Numbered from the stretch's first letter, positions 1 through 8,141 are shown. The stretch: DNA of 16,217 bases from Flavobacteriales bacterium UBA958 (GCA_002293045.1 DBCM01000138.1:1-16217), one strand, 5' to 3'. The notes: generated by a model not told the origin, from the letters alone. Translations and numbers: made by a program.

Positions 1-15
1 TTTATTAACCCGAGA

Positions 16-24
16 TAAATTTTG
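16..24 (+). promoter_or_regulatory. possible -7 box for the TlpA-like gene
   Basis: TAAATTTTG resembles the Bacteroidota -7 box TAnnTTTG with one extra base in the spacer. It lies 14 nt before the GTG start at 39. The window begins too close to show a -33 element, so this is only a suggestion. Confidence 0.3.
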
Positions 25-38
25 CTTAAAAAAAGAGT

Positions 39-1412
39 GTGCTTAGAATTAAATTACTTTTAGGATATTCGTTTTTTTTTGGTCTTGTCCAGGCCCAAAC
101 CATCACTGCTACCTTTCCCTCCATGGCGGGAAAACTCGTCCGTTTTGGGACCTTCCAAGGCATTCAATCGCGTACCCTCGATAGCGTGAAAGTTGGAGCA
201 AACGGCTCTTTTTCCTTTTCCTTTAAAACGGATAAACCGGCTATAGGCTACCTCATCACAGCCGAGAATAAACCCTATTTTTTAATCCTCGATAAAAACG
301 AGCGCATTCGTTTGCAAGGCGGTCACCTCAGTCATTCCGAAAGCGTTCAAATCCTGGAGGGTCAGCAAAACCAAGCCTTCGCCACCTACGCAGTGCAACA
401 TCCCCGACGCGAACAAGCGCTCAGTGCGTGGGGATATTTGGAAAAGATATACACCCTCGACAGCCTCTTCGCTGTTCAAGCCGTTCCCTCCATGGCTATA
501 CAATCCGAAAAGGTTCGCATCAAACAAGAGGATCAAGCCTACCTCGAGGCCCTCAATCCGTCGTGGTACGTGCGTTGGTACTTGCCCATCCGAAGGTTGG
601 TGAGTGACGTTTCCACCATTGCCCAATACCGTACCGAAGAAATTCCAGCAACCCTCACCGCCTTTCGAACACTCGATTACACTGACGAACGCCTCTACCG
701 CAGCGGCTTACTCAAAGACGCCATCGAAAGCCATTTCTGGCTCTTAGAGAATTCCGGTCGCTCCTTGGACTCTGTTTATATTGAAATGATGGTGTCCATT
801 GACTCCATGATGCTACACCTCGTAAAAAACGAATCCCGCTTGAACGAAGTAACGGATTACCTCTTTGACCTGCTTGAGCGTCACTCCTTGTTTCAGGCTT
901 CGGAATACCTCGCCTTGAAAGTCTTGAACGAGAGCAGTTGTACCCTCAATTCCGACCTGTCAAAACAGCTCGAAACCTACCGAGCCATGAAAAAAGGGAA
1001 CATCGCACCCGACATGGAATTTAAGGGTAATTTGAAGACGTCTGTTCCAAAACTCAAGAAACTATCGGAACTTAAAAGCCCCTACACCTTGGTGGTTTTT
1101 GGTGCCAGCTGGTGCGAAACCTGCAAGGAAGAGGTTCCCAAAATTGCCAACTTGTATCCAAAGTGGAAAGGCAAAGGGGTAGAAGTGGTCTTTGTTTCCT
1201 TGGATGAAACCAAAGAAGCATATGAGCAGTTTGTACAACCGTTTCCCTTCACGTCCTACTGCGATTACGGCAAATGGAACAGCCCGATTGCGACGGCATA
1301 CTACGTGTTCGGAACCCCCACCATGTTTTTATTAGACGCCAAACGAGAAATCCTACTTCGCCCCAATTCCCTCAATCAAATGGATGCGTGGGTGGATTAT
1401 TTCTTGAAGTAG
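39..1412 (+). CDS. exported TlpA-like thioredoxin-fold protein (DUF4369-like N-terminus)
   Basis: Probable periplasmic thiol-disulfide oxidoreductase of the TlpA/ResA type, 457 aa. It starts at GTG with a hydrophobic signal peptide, residues 1-20, ending Val-Gln-Ala before Gln. Residues about 21-115 look like the beta-rich DUF4369 domain often found ahead of thioredoxin domains in Bacteroidota. A helical middle (about 120-320) has no motif I recognise. The C-terminal thioredoxin domain, from about 325, carries the active site W358-C359-E360-T361-C362, followed by a ValPheValSerLeuAsp strand and a Gly-Thr-Pro near residue 429, the expected cis-proline site. Such proteins reduce disulfides in the periplasm, for example in cytochrome c maturation or protein repair; the substrate here cannot be told. 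The gene stands alone and ends in a hairpin shared with the converging operon. Confidence 0.85.
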   Translation: MLRIKLLLGYSFFFGLVQAQTITATFPSMAGKLVRFGTFQGIQSRTLDSVKVGANGSFSFSFKTDKPAIGYLITAENKPYFLILDKNERIRLQGGHLSHSESVQILEGQQNQAFATYAVQHPRREQALSAWGYLEKIYTLDSLFAVQAVPSMAIQSEKVRIKQEDQAYLEALNPSWYVRWYLPIRRLVSDVSTIAQYRTEEIPATLTAFRTLDYTDERLYRSGLLKDAIESHFWLLENSGRSLDSVYIEMMVSIDSMMLHLVKNESRLNEVTDYLFDLLERHSLFQASEYLALKVLNESSCTLNSDLSKQLETYRAMKKGNIAPDMEFKGNLKTSVPKLKKLSELKSPYTLVVFGASWCETCKEEVPKIANLYPKWKGKGVEVVFVSLDETKEAYEQFVQPFPFTSYCDYGKWNSPIATAYYVFGTPTMFLLDAKREILLRPNSLNQMDAWVDYFLK

Positions 1413-1476
1413 CATAAATAACAGGGTACGCCCTTCGACTGGCTCAGGGGACGTTAACCCTGTTATTTATTTATGC
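1412..1476. terminator. bidirectional hairpin terminator with a REP-like core
   Basis: A perfect 14-bp stem pairs 1414-1427 (ATAAATAACAGGGT) with 1457-1470, between two converging genes and overlapping the end of the minus-strand methyltransferase gene. The 29-nt loop contains CCCTTCGACTGGCTCAGGG, itself able to pair CCC with GGG. That core resembles an interspersed repeat I recall from many bacterial genomes. A/T-rich arms on both sides fit termination in both directions. Confidence 0.7.
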
Positions 1477-2185
1477 GCTTTATCCTCCACCGCTTGATTT
1501 TTCGTTGGATTTTTTGATAAACCGATAAACTCGCATCGATGGATTCTTCCTTGAATGGACGTTTACTGCGCAATACAAACCACTGGTATTCATCGTGATG
1601 CCAAAGTCCATACTTCTCAAACTGCATTAATTCTAAGCCCGCATCATCCAGTTGTTGAATTAAGGAGGCAAAAGGTACGGGTTGGTCGATCACCTGCAAG
1701 GAATCCGCCTCTAATGCGATGTCATGAGCGATATAGTCTGGGTTGGGTAGGTTAATTACGAAGTGTGAATTAAGTCCCATTACCGCAGAGATTCGTTTGA
1801 ATAAGGCCGCATGCATTTCAAGGGGAATATGCTCGAGCACATCAATCAAGGTGATGAAATCAGGGCTTTTTAATGTGGTTTCAAATGCGGTAATGTCTTG
1901 GGTACTGAAGGTGATGTTCGGGGTGGCAATATGTTTTTTCCCATAAGCAATAGAAGCTTCGCTGATGTCTATGGCGTGAATTTTTCCTTCGTTGATTTTT
2001 CGTTTCAGGAGGGAAGTCATCATTCCTATGCCGCACCCAAGTTCAAGTACTGAACTTTGAGCATTTAATCCAAGTCCGATGAGGCGTTCATATACGCCAT
2101 AAATGCGGTCGTTGATTCCGGTATTCGCTTGCTCCGTAACGTATTCGTCGTAAAATTCGCGTACTTCGGTCTCTCCCTTTTTCAT
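1463..2185 (-). CDS. class I SAM-dependent methyltransferase
   Basis: A 240-aa protein with a Rossmann-type methyltransferase core. Motif I is Val-Leu-Glu-Leu-Gly-Cys-Gly-Ile-Gly (about residues 45-53), followed by an acidic motif II in HisAlaIleAspIle, then a Leu-Ile-Asp-Val-Leu-Glu-His strand typical of UbiE/UbiG-like small-molecule or lipid-acceptor enzymes. The last 15 residues are strongly basic (KIQRKIKRWRIKRINK), which could contact a membrane or RNA. The substrate is not predictable. It is the last gene of the cmk operon: its ATG overlaps the stop of the DUF4870 gene by 4 nt (ATGA), so translation is probably coupled. Confidence 0.85.
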   Translation of the reverse strand: MKKGETEVREFYDEYVTEQANTGINDRIYGVYERLIGLGLNAQSSVLELGCGIGMMTSLLKRKINEGKIHAIDISEASIAYGKKHIATPNITFSTQDITAFETTLKSPDFITLIDVLEHIPLEMHAALFKRISAVMGLNSHFVINLPNPDYIAHDIALEADSLQVIDQPVPFASLIQQLDDAGLELMQFEKYGLWHHDEYQWFVLRSKRPFKEESIDASLSVYQKIQRKIKRWRIKRINK

Positions 2186-2610
2186 CGAATGAACTTAATG
2201 GTTAACGGGTAGGTTCCTATGTTGCCATTATAGGATTGGATTGCCGCACGAATGATAAACACAACATATACAATTCCAAGTCCGAAAATCAAAAGTAGGA
2301 GTAGGATTCCCCACATGAGTGTGAATTCGGTATTTGCGAAAAAAGCGATTGCCATACTTGCTACTACAGCCGCACTGACTATACTTAGTACTACCGAAGT
2401 AAGCATGAAATTAACGAGTTGCTTACCGTTTTCATCCACGATGGCGCTTTGCTTTTTGAACTGCTGCCACATGAGTATAGGCATAATAATTCCGGCTAAT
2501 GGAAAAACGCTTGATGCAAATTGACTCAAGTGCATCAGCATACAAAACGAATTAATGTCCATATTCCATGGCCTGATTTCGTCATCTCTTGAATCTTGAT
2601 CTAATAACAT
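2182..2610 (-). CDS. DUF4870-type small membrane protein
   Basis: A 142-aa integral membrane protein. After a charged N-terminus of about 25 residues comes His-Leu-Ser-Gln-Phe, then three hydrophobic segments (about 35-50, 68-92 and 97-122). The layout, with Pro-Ile-Leu-Met-Trp and Gln-Phe-Lys-Lys-Gln-Ser after the first helix and a conserved-looking Asn-Gly-Lys-Gln-Leu-Val-Asn-Phe, matches the DUF4870 family, whose function is unknown. It lies 2 nt after the lipoprotein gene and overlaps the methyltransferase start by 4 nt, so it belongs to the cmk transcript. Confidence 0.75.
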   Translation of the reverse strand: MLLDQDSRDDEIRPWNMDINSFCMLMHLSQFASSVFPLAGIIMPILMWQQFKKQSAIVDENGKQLVNFMLTSVVLSIVSAAVVASMAIAFFANTEFTLMWGILLLLLIFGLGIVYVVFIIRAAIQSYNGNIGTYPLTIKFIR

Positions 2611-2612
2611 AC

Positions 2613-3386
2613 TTAAGGCGTGTTTTTCTTGGTTACGTATTTTTGTTGCGCGGGTAAGTAAAAGAACTCATACAATACCTTAGCTTCTTTGGTGAGTAAA
2701 GGTTTTGCGACATTGAAATTCGTGGTAGTATCGGCGAGACTTATTTTAGCGGGATACACTTGAATATTTTTCCGTGGATTCATTGCAGTGGATACATAGG
2801 CAAATGAAAAAGCCTTAGCGCGCGGTGTACCTAATTCATCAAAGACGGGCCATTCGAAATAGCGAGCAGGGGTATGATTCTCTACCGTGAAAAATGCGCA
2901 ATATGCTGAATTTCGGATTCGATAAGTAACCAACACATCACTGTATTCGGTCGAGGTAATGGGTTCAAATGAGATTTCCAGCGGAAGGTAAGGAGAAGAG
3001 GGTACGGCAATCGCGGGGGAAATCAAATCTAACCCGCCATCGTAATAAAAAATGTAGTTGTAATTCCCCACATAACCGATCTCCGCAAGTTTTGCCGCAT
3101 TGGGAGATTGCTTGGCCTTTTCCAAGGCAAAATTAAATCGATTCACGGTAATGATCGCATCTTCGTTGTCGTCCCCATCCAAATGTTGCTTAATGATAGA
3201 CAAGCCATATCGTTCCGTTCCGGCGATGTTTAATTGTGCTTCTACATGACGAACAGCCCGGCTTCTCAAATCACCGCCATCATGGCCAGGTTTTTCTTTT
3301 GGTAATCCTGGATCATCCTTGACTTCCTCATTTCCACAGGAGAACAAGACCGCGCTAAGCATTAAAATGGCGAGGAGTGCTTTCAT
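2613..3386 (-). CDS. predicted lipoprotein of unknown function
   Basis: A 257-aa protein with a type II signal peptide: basic start (Met-Lys-Ala), hydrophobic core, and lipobox Leu-Phe-Ser-Cys with the lipidated Cys at residue 17. The next residues are acidic and low-complexity (about 18-40), a usual tether. A Leu-Asp-Gly-Asp-Asp-Asn-Glu-Asp stretch near residue 70 resembles a calcium-binding or FG-GAP-like loop, but only once. The rest looks beta-rich and I recognise no family. It overlaps the cmk stop by 4 nt and is followed 2 nt later by the DUF4870 gene, so all are cotranscribed. It probably sits on the inner or outer membrane facing the periplasm. Confidence 0.7.
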   Translation of the reverse strand: MKALLAILMLSAVLFSCGNEEVKDDPGLPKEKPGHDGGDLRSRAVRHVEAQLNIAGTERYGLSIIKQHLDGDDNEDAIITVNRFNFALEKAKQSPNAAKLAEIGYVGNYNYIFYYDGGLDLISPAIAVPSSPYLPLEISFEPITSTEYSDVLVTYRIRNSAYCAFFTVENHTPARYFEWPVFDELGTPRAKAFSFAYVSTAMNPRKNIQVYPAKISLADTTTNFNVAKPLLTKEAKVLYEFFYLPAQQKYVTKKNTP

Positions 3387-4081
3387 TGTGCCATCAGTGC
3401 TTTTACTAAGCTTAGTGCTTTTTCAAGTTGCGTTTCTCGCGTGAGTAGACCCGTATCAAAAAGAACGGCATCTTCCGCCTGCTTTAAGGGACTCGTGGTG
3501 CGTTTCGTATCGATTTCATCCCGAGAGGCAAGGTTTGATTTTACGGACGCTAAGGTGATTTCGGGCGAAGATTTGCGCATTTCGATGTACCTTCGCTGCG
3601 CACGAATGTCGATGTCTGCAGTTACAAATATTTTTAAATCGGCCTGCGGGAATACCACCGTACCAATGTCTCTCCCGTCCATTACAATCCCTCCGTGTTG
3701 GCCCATCTGACGTTGTAAATCTACCAATTTGGTGCGGACCTCAGGAATCACGGCAATCAAAGAAACCAAGGCCGATATCTCGCTGCTGCGAATCGCCTCA
3801 CTAATATCCACACCATTCAAAAGCAAGGGTCTGTCGTTTCCAGCATTGGGCGCTCCAAATAACAGATTTATTTCATCGAGTCGTTGAATAAGTGCTTCTT
3901 CGTGAATCGAGTCTGCCGCGTACAAGCCATGCATGCTTACAAAATAAGCCACTCCTCTGTACATGGCTCCCGTGTCTATAAATACGTAACCAAGCGCGTC
4001 AGCTAAGGCTTTGGCCAAGGTGCTTTTTCCACTGGAAGCAAAGCCATCAATGGCAATAATTAATTTACGCTCGTTCTGCAT
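3383..4081 (-). CDS. cmk: cytidylate kinase
   Basis: Phosphorylates CMP and dCMP with ATP in pyrimidine nucleotide salvage and recycling. The P-loop Gly-Phe-Ala-Ser-Ser-Gly-Lys-Ser-Thr lies right at the N-terminus, followed by AspThrGlyAlaMetTyrArg, then Met-Asp-Gly-Arg-Asp-Ile-Gly-Thr-Val-Val-Phe, and Arg-Asp-Glu-Ile-Asp with Arg-Thr-Thr-Ser-Pro-Leu near the end, all hallmarks of Cmk. I chose the ATG at 4081 (protein begins MQNERK, 232 aa). An in-frame TTG at 4090 would add three residues but lies inside a terminator-like or promoter-like T-run and is unlikely. First gene of a four-gene operon with a lipoprotein, a DUF4870 protein and a methyltransferase. Confidence 0.95.
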   Translation of the reverse strand: MQNERKLIIAIDGFASSGKSTLAKALADALGYVFIDTGAMYRGVAYFVSMHGLYAADSIHEEALIQRLDEINLLFGAPNAGNDRPLLLNGVDISEAIRSSEISALVSLIAVIPEVRTKLVDLQRQMGQHGGIVMDGRDIGTVVFPQADLKIFVTADIDIRAQRRYIEMRKSSPEITLASVKSNLASRDEIDTKRTTSPLKQAEDAVLFDTGLLTRETQLEKALSLVKALMAQ

Positions 4082-4087
4082 GAACGT

Positions 4088-4115
4088 CAAAAATACTTAT
4101 TTGAGCTCAAATAAG
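4088..4115 (-). promoter_or_regulatory. 20-bp perfect palindrome plus TATTTTTG before cmk
   Basis: 4096-4115 reads CTTATTTGAGCTCAAATAAG, identical to its reverse complement. On the minus strand it is followed directly by TATTTTTG (4095-4088). This can be read as a terminator for the SprB-repeat gene (8-bp stem, AGCT loop, T-run) or as an operator next to a -7 box (TAnnTTTG) for cmk. If it is a promoter, the transcript would begin almost at the cmk ATG. Confidence 0.55.
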
Positions 4116-4144
4116 CGGATAATAACCCATTGTTCTTGGTTGGA

Positions 4145-7100
4145 TTATTCGCGTACGAAACGGATGATCTCTGCACGTTGTTGGTTATATACTCCAATAA
4201 AGTAACTTCCAGCAGCCAACTTGTGTGACATCTCAATGGTGTTTTTTGCTACGCCATTTACAGCACCCAATTGGAAGCTTGATACCAGTTTGCCATCCGT
4301 CGTGAATAACTTACAATCTACCACATCTCCGATTACACCTTGAATTTCCAATTCAAACACCCCTTGATTTGGATTCGGATATAGTAAACTAACCTCAAAG
4401 CCATCTTCATCTTCCAAGCCTTGAGTTTCTTCTACAGTCACTTGAATCGTTCCAATGCACCCATTCACATCTTTTACAGATACAGTATAAGTTCCTGGCG
4501 CTAAATTGCTGAATAACACCCCTGAGTAAAAATTAATTCCATTGATGCTGTAAGTGTATGGCATGTTGCCACCTGTAGCGCTTACAGTTACTGTTCCATT
4601 CGAACCGGTTGAAGGTGTAGACACAGCCGAAGCAACGATTTGCGTTGGTTCTACTACCGTAGTTTGGAATGTTTGAACACAACCATTGGCATCTTGAACC
4701 CCAACCGTATAGGTTCCCGCGCCAAGATTGTTAAAGGTACTCCCGTTTCCATAGGCTCCACCATTGATGTTATAGGTAAGCGCTCCGGTTCCACCTGTGG
4801 CGGTTGCTATCACACTGCCGTTCGTTTCTCCAAAACAAGTAATAGCGGTGGGAACTGCATTTAATGAAATGGCAGATGGTTCAGTAATGGTGGCAGAAAC
4901 GGTACCTACACATCCGTTCGCATCTTTTGCATACAAGGTGTAAGTGCCTGCGGATAATCCGGTAAACGCATTTGACGCTTGATACGTAACCCCATTTTGT
5001 GAATAGGTATAAGCTGCTTGTCCACCTGATGCACTCATTTGAATGCTTCCGTTGCTTTGCCCGTTACACAGAATTTGTGTTGGGGTAGCGGTTGCCGTTA
5101 TACTCACCGGTGGATTCAAGGTAAAGGTTCCTTGTCCGGCACACGCATTGGCGTCGTTTACCGTGTAATTGATTACACCAGCTGGTAGATTGGAAAATAC
5201 GCCATTCCCTTGTGCAGCCCCTCCATTGATTGAGTAGGTATATGGTCCGTTGCCTCCGGTAGCAGTTAGTGTAATTTGACCATTACTTCCTGTGCAACTT
5301 GGTGTGTTGTTTATTACATACGATACATTGAGTAGATTCCCTCCAATTGTTAATGTCATGGTAAAGGCATCGTTGCAAGTATTTTCGTCTGGTGAAATTC
5401 CGTTCACACCTGCAGCAGAAACAACCACGTTATTTGACCCGGCAATCAGTCCGGTGATGGTCACAAAAATGGTGTCTGTGGAATTCAATGCGCTAAGTTG
5501 GTTGGAATTGTAGGTAACAGTTGTTGCTGCACCATTTCCTATTTGCCACGATAAGCTACCCGTAGTAATTGGCGTGGTTCCAAGGTTTTGTACAATCACG
5601 CCCAACTGAGTGGTTGCACCGCACAAGGTTGCTAGATTAACTACATAAGCGTTAATCACGCTGGCATCGTTCGCATCCGGGTTCATTTTTATTGCTGCTA
5701 CACGTGAACGGGTAGAGTTCGCATCGCGGTAAACCCCCGTATAATAGAAGGTCTCCCCGTCAAAATCATCTATCGCCATGTGGTGATAATCTCCCCATCG
5801 CGTATCGCTAGTTTTTGAAGATGCTCCGGCAATTATAGTAGTTTCAGCCATGGTCATTTGTCCAAGTGGATCACAAGGCTTTCTTCCGGTCATTTTGATG
5901 GAAGGAAAGTCACCCGCTGTATTGCTAGAGGTAGAATAAGCCATGATAATATTTCCATGCTTATCAATGTTTATGGCTGGCATAAATCGGTTGGTTGTAC
6001 CAGGCGCATAGGTTCCTTCTTGATAAAGGGTCCAGTTAGCTGCAGTACTTCCACTTGGTCGACGAAGTTCGCACCACCGAACACCCGCTCGGTCACTTCC
6101 ATTCACATCCGTTGCTAAACATGCAAGGATGGTTTGATGGTCATTAAAGACGCGCATTGGCGACTTGAACATAACTGTTTCACGAAGTGGGTCAAGTTTT
6201 ACGGTAGTTCCAGGTTGTGGCACACAGGTAAAGCTGGTAAGTCCACACAACTTAGAATCGATTTCAGCAATGGAAATGTCTTGAATTTTAGCTACGGTAG
6301 CGGTGGTATTGTTCCAATTGATGGTCATTTCCCATAATTCAATCCAATCGTTGGTTGGACTATCCGGAGAACCATTGGAGTGCGATTCATCATCGCGGTG
6401 ACGAATAAACAACGGTTTCATTCCGGCAGGTGCCGCAAGGTCGCCCTCAATATCAACTGGCGTGATGGATTGAAAACCAAAGCCATTTAATGAATACCCA
6501 ATTGGAATCCCAATGAACGGAGAAGCTGCTCCTGTTAACAGGTTACTTAATTTCATTGCATAAATGCGTGGAGGTCCGCCCTCATTGGTAGAAACTAAAA
6601 ATGCATCTGAGGTAGGAGAGAAGCCCCATTTTGGATAGTCAGGAAATGATGGGCAAGTAAATTGGTAGGTATTGTATGCGCCTTGTGGATTACTTGTTTG
6701 AGAAACGTGCAAAAGTAACTTGTTCCCAGAATTAGAAAACTCCATTAAAAACCAACGACGAGCAGGTTTGTAATAAAGCACGATAGGGTCTCCCAATCCT
6801 GTAGGACCGCCAAGGGATTGCATGGTTACGGAGCTTGCGATGGTTGCGCCCGTAAGTTTATTAAAAATACGGTAAACCGCACCACCCCCGGAGTTCGTTG
6901 ATGCAATAGCAACTAAACTGTCTGCGTCTACCGTTGGGTCGGGAGGCGACATGTTTTGACCAAGTCCGTTTCCTTGCCATACGATGCTGGCGCTTGCTGT
7001 TTTTTCGGTTGATTCATGTTGTTGCCAAACCCAGTCTGGATTGTGCGTTTGTGATTGGTCTACAATGGCTTCTTCACGCCCTTTAAAGTTTGGTTTAATA

Positions 7101-7243
7101 ACCACAGTGTTTGGTTGTGCATCTTTTGGACTAACCGATACCAAATGGCTTACGGTTGGAGCGAAGTTGCCATAAAATTCAGATTGTTGAGCCATAAGTT
7201 GCATTGGAACCAATGGCAGAAGTAGGAGTAAAAGTTTTTTCAT
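4145..7243 (-). CDS. T9SS-secreted surface protein with four SprB repeats
   Basis: A 1032-aa exported protein. Signal peptide at residues 1-18 (MetLysLys, poly-Leu, ending Met-Ala before Gln-Gln). Residues about 40-535 form a large domain rich in Trp, Gly and Asp that reads like a beta-propeller; I cannot name a family. About 540-635 resembles a CARDB-like Ig fold. Four tandem repeats of about 75 aa follow (about 638-938), each with a Thr-Gly-Gly-x-x-x-Tyr-Thr-Tyr core and ending near Asp-Ala-Asn-Gly-Cys, as in SprB repeats. The last 75 residues are a type A T9SS sorting domain, starting Leu-Tyr-Pro-Asn-Pro-Asn and ending with a basic tail. It is probably anchored on or released from the cell surface; SprB-repeat proteins include gliding adhesins, but this one is much shorter than SprB itself. 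Confidence 0.85.
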   Translation of the reverse strand: MKKLLLLLLPLVPMQLMAQQSEFYGNFAPTVSHLVSVSPKDAQPNTVVIKPNFKGREEAIVDQSQTHNPDWVWQQHESTEKTASASIVWQGNGLGQNMSPPDPTVDADSLVAIASTNSGGGAVYRIFNKLTGATIASSVTMQSLGGPTGLGDPIVLYYKPARRWFLMEFSNSGNKLLLHVSQTSNPQGAYNTYQFTCPSFPDYPKWGFSPTSDAFLVSTNEGGPPRIYAMKLSNLLTGAASPFIGIPIGYSLNGFGFQSITPVDIEGDLAAPAGMKPLFIRHRDDESHSNGSPDSPTNDWIELWEMTINWNNTTATVAKIQDISIAEIDSKLCGLTSFTCVPQPGTTVKLDPLRETVMFKSPMRVFNDHQTILACLATDVNGSDRAGVRWCELRRPSGSTAANWTLYQEGTYAPGTTNRFMPAINIDKHGNIIMAYSTSSNTAGDFPSIKMTGRKPCDPLGQMTMAETTIIAGASSKTSDTRWGDYHHMAIDDFDGETFYYTGVYRDANSTRSRVAAIKMNPDANDASVINAYVVNLATLCGATTQLGVIVQNLGTTPITTGSLSWQIGNGAATTVTYNSNQLSALNSTDTIFVTITGLIAGSNNVVVSAAGVNGISPDENTCNDAFTMTLTIGGNLLNVSYVINNTPSCTGSNGQITLTATGGNGPYTYSINGGAAQGNGVFSNLPAGVINYTVNDANACAGQGTFTLNPPVSITATATPTQILCNGQSNGSIQMSASGGQAAYTYSQNGVTYQASNAFTGLSAGTYTLYAKDANGCVGTVSATITEPSAISLNAVPTAITCFGETNGSVIATATGGTGALTYNINGGAYGNGSTFNNLGAGTYTVGVQDANGCVQTFQTTVVEPTQIVASAVSTPSTGSNGTVTVSATGGNMPYTYSINGINFYSGVLFSNLAPGTYTVSVKDVNGCIGTIQVTVEETQGLEDEDGFEVSLLYPNPNQGVFELEIQGVIGDVVDCKLFTTDGKLVSSFQLGAVNGVAKNTIEMSHKLAAGSYFIGVYNQQRAEIIRFVRE
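4429..5333 (-). repeat. four tandem SprB-type protein repeats
   Basis: Four coding repeats of about 217-231 bp lie end to end, with approximate boundaries at 5107, 4876 and 4645. They are diverged at DNA level but share residue landmarks: Cys-x-Gly-x-x-Asn-Gly near the start, Thr-Gly-Gly in the middle, Leu-x-x-Gly-x-Tyr-Thr-Val, and Asp-x-Asn-Gly-Cys near the end. The last repeat has lost the first Cys (Pro-Ser-Thr-Gly-Ser-Asn-Gly). Confidence 0.8.
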
Positions 7244-7244
7244 A

Positions 7245-7279
7245 TTTTGATTTAGCGGTGGAAAGATAGCGTAAATTTG
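7245..7279 (+). promoter_or_regulatory. yaaA promoter (TTTTG - 22 nt - TAAATTTG)
   Basis: TTTTG at 7245-7249 and TAAATTTG at 7272-7279 match the Bacteroidota -33 and -7 consensus (TTTG, TAnnTTTG) with a 22-nt spacer. The predicted start of transcription is near 7286, giving a leader of about 48 nt to the yaaA ATG at 7334. Confidence 0.6.
7261..7268 (-). promoter_or_regulatory. possible -7 box for the SprB-repeat gene
   Basis: On the minus strand this reads TATCTTTC, one mismatch from TAnnTTTG, 17 nt before the ATG at 7243. No good -33 element is visible. It lies between the two boxes of the divergent yaaA promoter, so the two promoters would overlap. Confidence 0.3.
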
Positions 7280-7333
7280 TTTAAAATTCGCATTCGTTGA
7301 AAACTCTAAATGCCTTGTTAATTTCTACTTTTT

Positions 7334-8077
7334 ATGCGCTATAAAATTTTAATTTCTCCAGCAAAGAACTTACGAAAACATGTTTTTAATGACCATGATC
7401 GACTGAGTGTTCCGCCGTTTTTGGCAGAGGCCAAATTAGTGCATCGGTCCTTAGCGAAATGCACCCATGGAGAACTGGTTGATTTAATGAGTATTTCGGC
7501 TAAATTGGCGAGTGAGTCCAAACAAATGATAAAGCTATGGGATCATAATTTCTTATATCGAGCGGTAGAAATGTTTGATGGGGAAGTATACCGAGGTTTG
7601 GCCATTGACACCCTTGCAGATGAGTTTAATGACGTGCTATCAGATCGTTTAAGAATCCTTTCTGGATTATACGGGATTTTAAATCCGAACGATTTAGTGG
7701 CACCTTATCGCTTGGAAATGAAGACTAAATTACCCGTAAAGAAAGCGGAGAATTTATATCAGTTTTGGGGAGAAAAGATCGCTAAGCATTTAAAAAAGGA
7801 TACGGATGTTTTGGTGAATTTAGCGTCAGATGAATACAGTAAAGTAGTGCTGCCGTTTTGGGATAAAGACAAGGTGATAACTCCGTTATTTATGGAGGAG
7901 AATGAAGGTAAACCTAAGGTGGTGATGATGTATGCCAAGAACGCACGCGGAAAGATGGCTCGATTTATTATTGAACATCGGATTGAGAATCTTTTAGATT
8001 TGCAAGGATTTGATTTGGATGGGTACCGTTTTGATAAAGAACGTTCGGTAGAAAATCGCTTGGTTTTTCTCCGCTAA
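7334..8077 (+). CDS. yaaA: peroxide stress protein YaaA
   Basis: A 247-aa protein of the YaaA (DUF328) family, close to the usual length. Recognisable signatures are LysIleLeuIleSerProAlaLys at the N-terminus, Asp-Arg-Leu-Arg-Ile-Leu-Ser-Gly-Leu-Tyr-Gly-Ile-Leu (about residues 99-111) with Pro-Tyr-Arg-Leu-Glu-Met after it, Asn-Leu-Ala-Ser-Asp-Glu-Tyr (about 156-162), and a C-terminal Ala-Lys-x-Ala-Arg-Gly-x-Met-Ala-Arg. In E. coli, YaaA is part of the OxyR response, lowers free iron during peroxide stress, and binds DNA. Whether OxyR controls it here is not visible. It has its own promoter, is divergent from the surface-protein gene, and marks the left border of the AT-rich accessory region. 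Confidence 0.93.
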   Translation: MRYKILISPAKNLRKHVFNDHDRLSVPPFLAEAKLVHRSLAKCTHGELVDLMSISAKLASESKQMIKLWDHNFLYRAVEMFDGEVYRGLAIDTLADEFNDVLSDRLRILSGLYGILNPNDLVAPYRLEMKTKLPVKKAENLYQFWGEKIAKHLKKDTDVLVNLASDEYSKVVLPFWDKDKVITPLFMEENEGKPKVVMMYAKNARGKMARFIIEHRIENLLDLQGFDLDGYRFDKERSVENRLVFLR

Positions 8078-8141
8078 AATATTTCGCCTTTTTTAATAAA
8101 AATGTTCACTTCGATTTGTAATTGGATTGTTATGTAATGCG

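Noticed and set aside
282..626. 114-aa minus-strand open frame inside the TlpA-like gene
   Set aside because: Antisense shadow of a well-supported gene, with no promoter or recognisable motif.
4082..4090. TTG start for cmk, adding three residues
   Set aside because: It falls in the T run after a palindrome. The ATG at 4081 gives a protein beginning just before the P-loop strand, as usual for Cmk.
4429..5333. CRISPR-like or DNA tandem repeat
   Set aside because: The repeats are protein-level SprB repeats of about 75 residues, in frame and diverged in DNA, with no short identical repeats and spacers.
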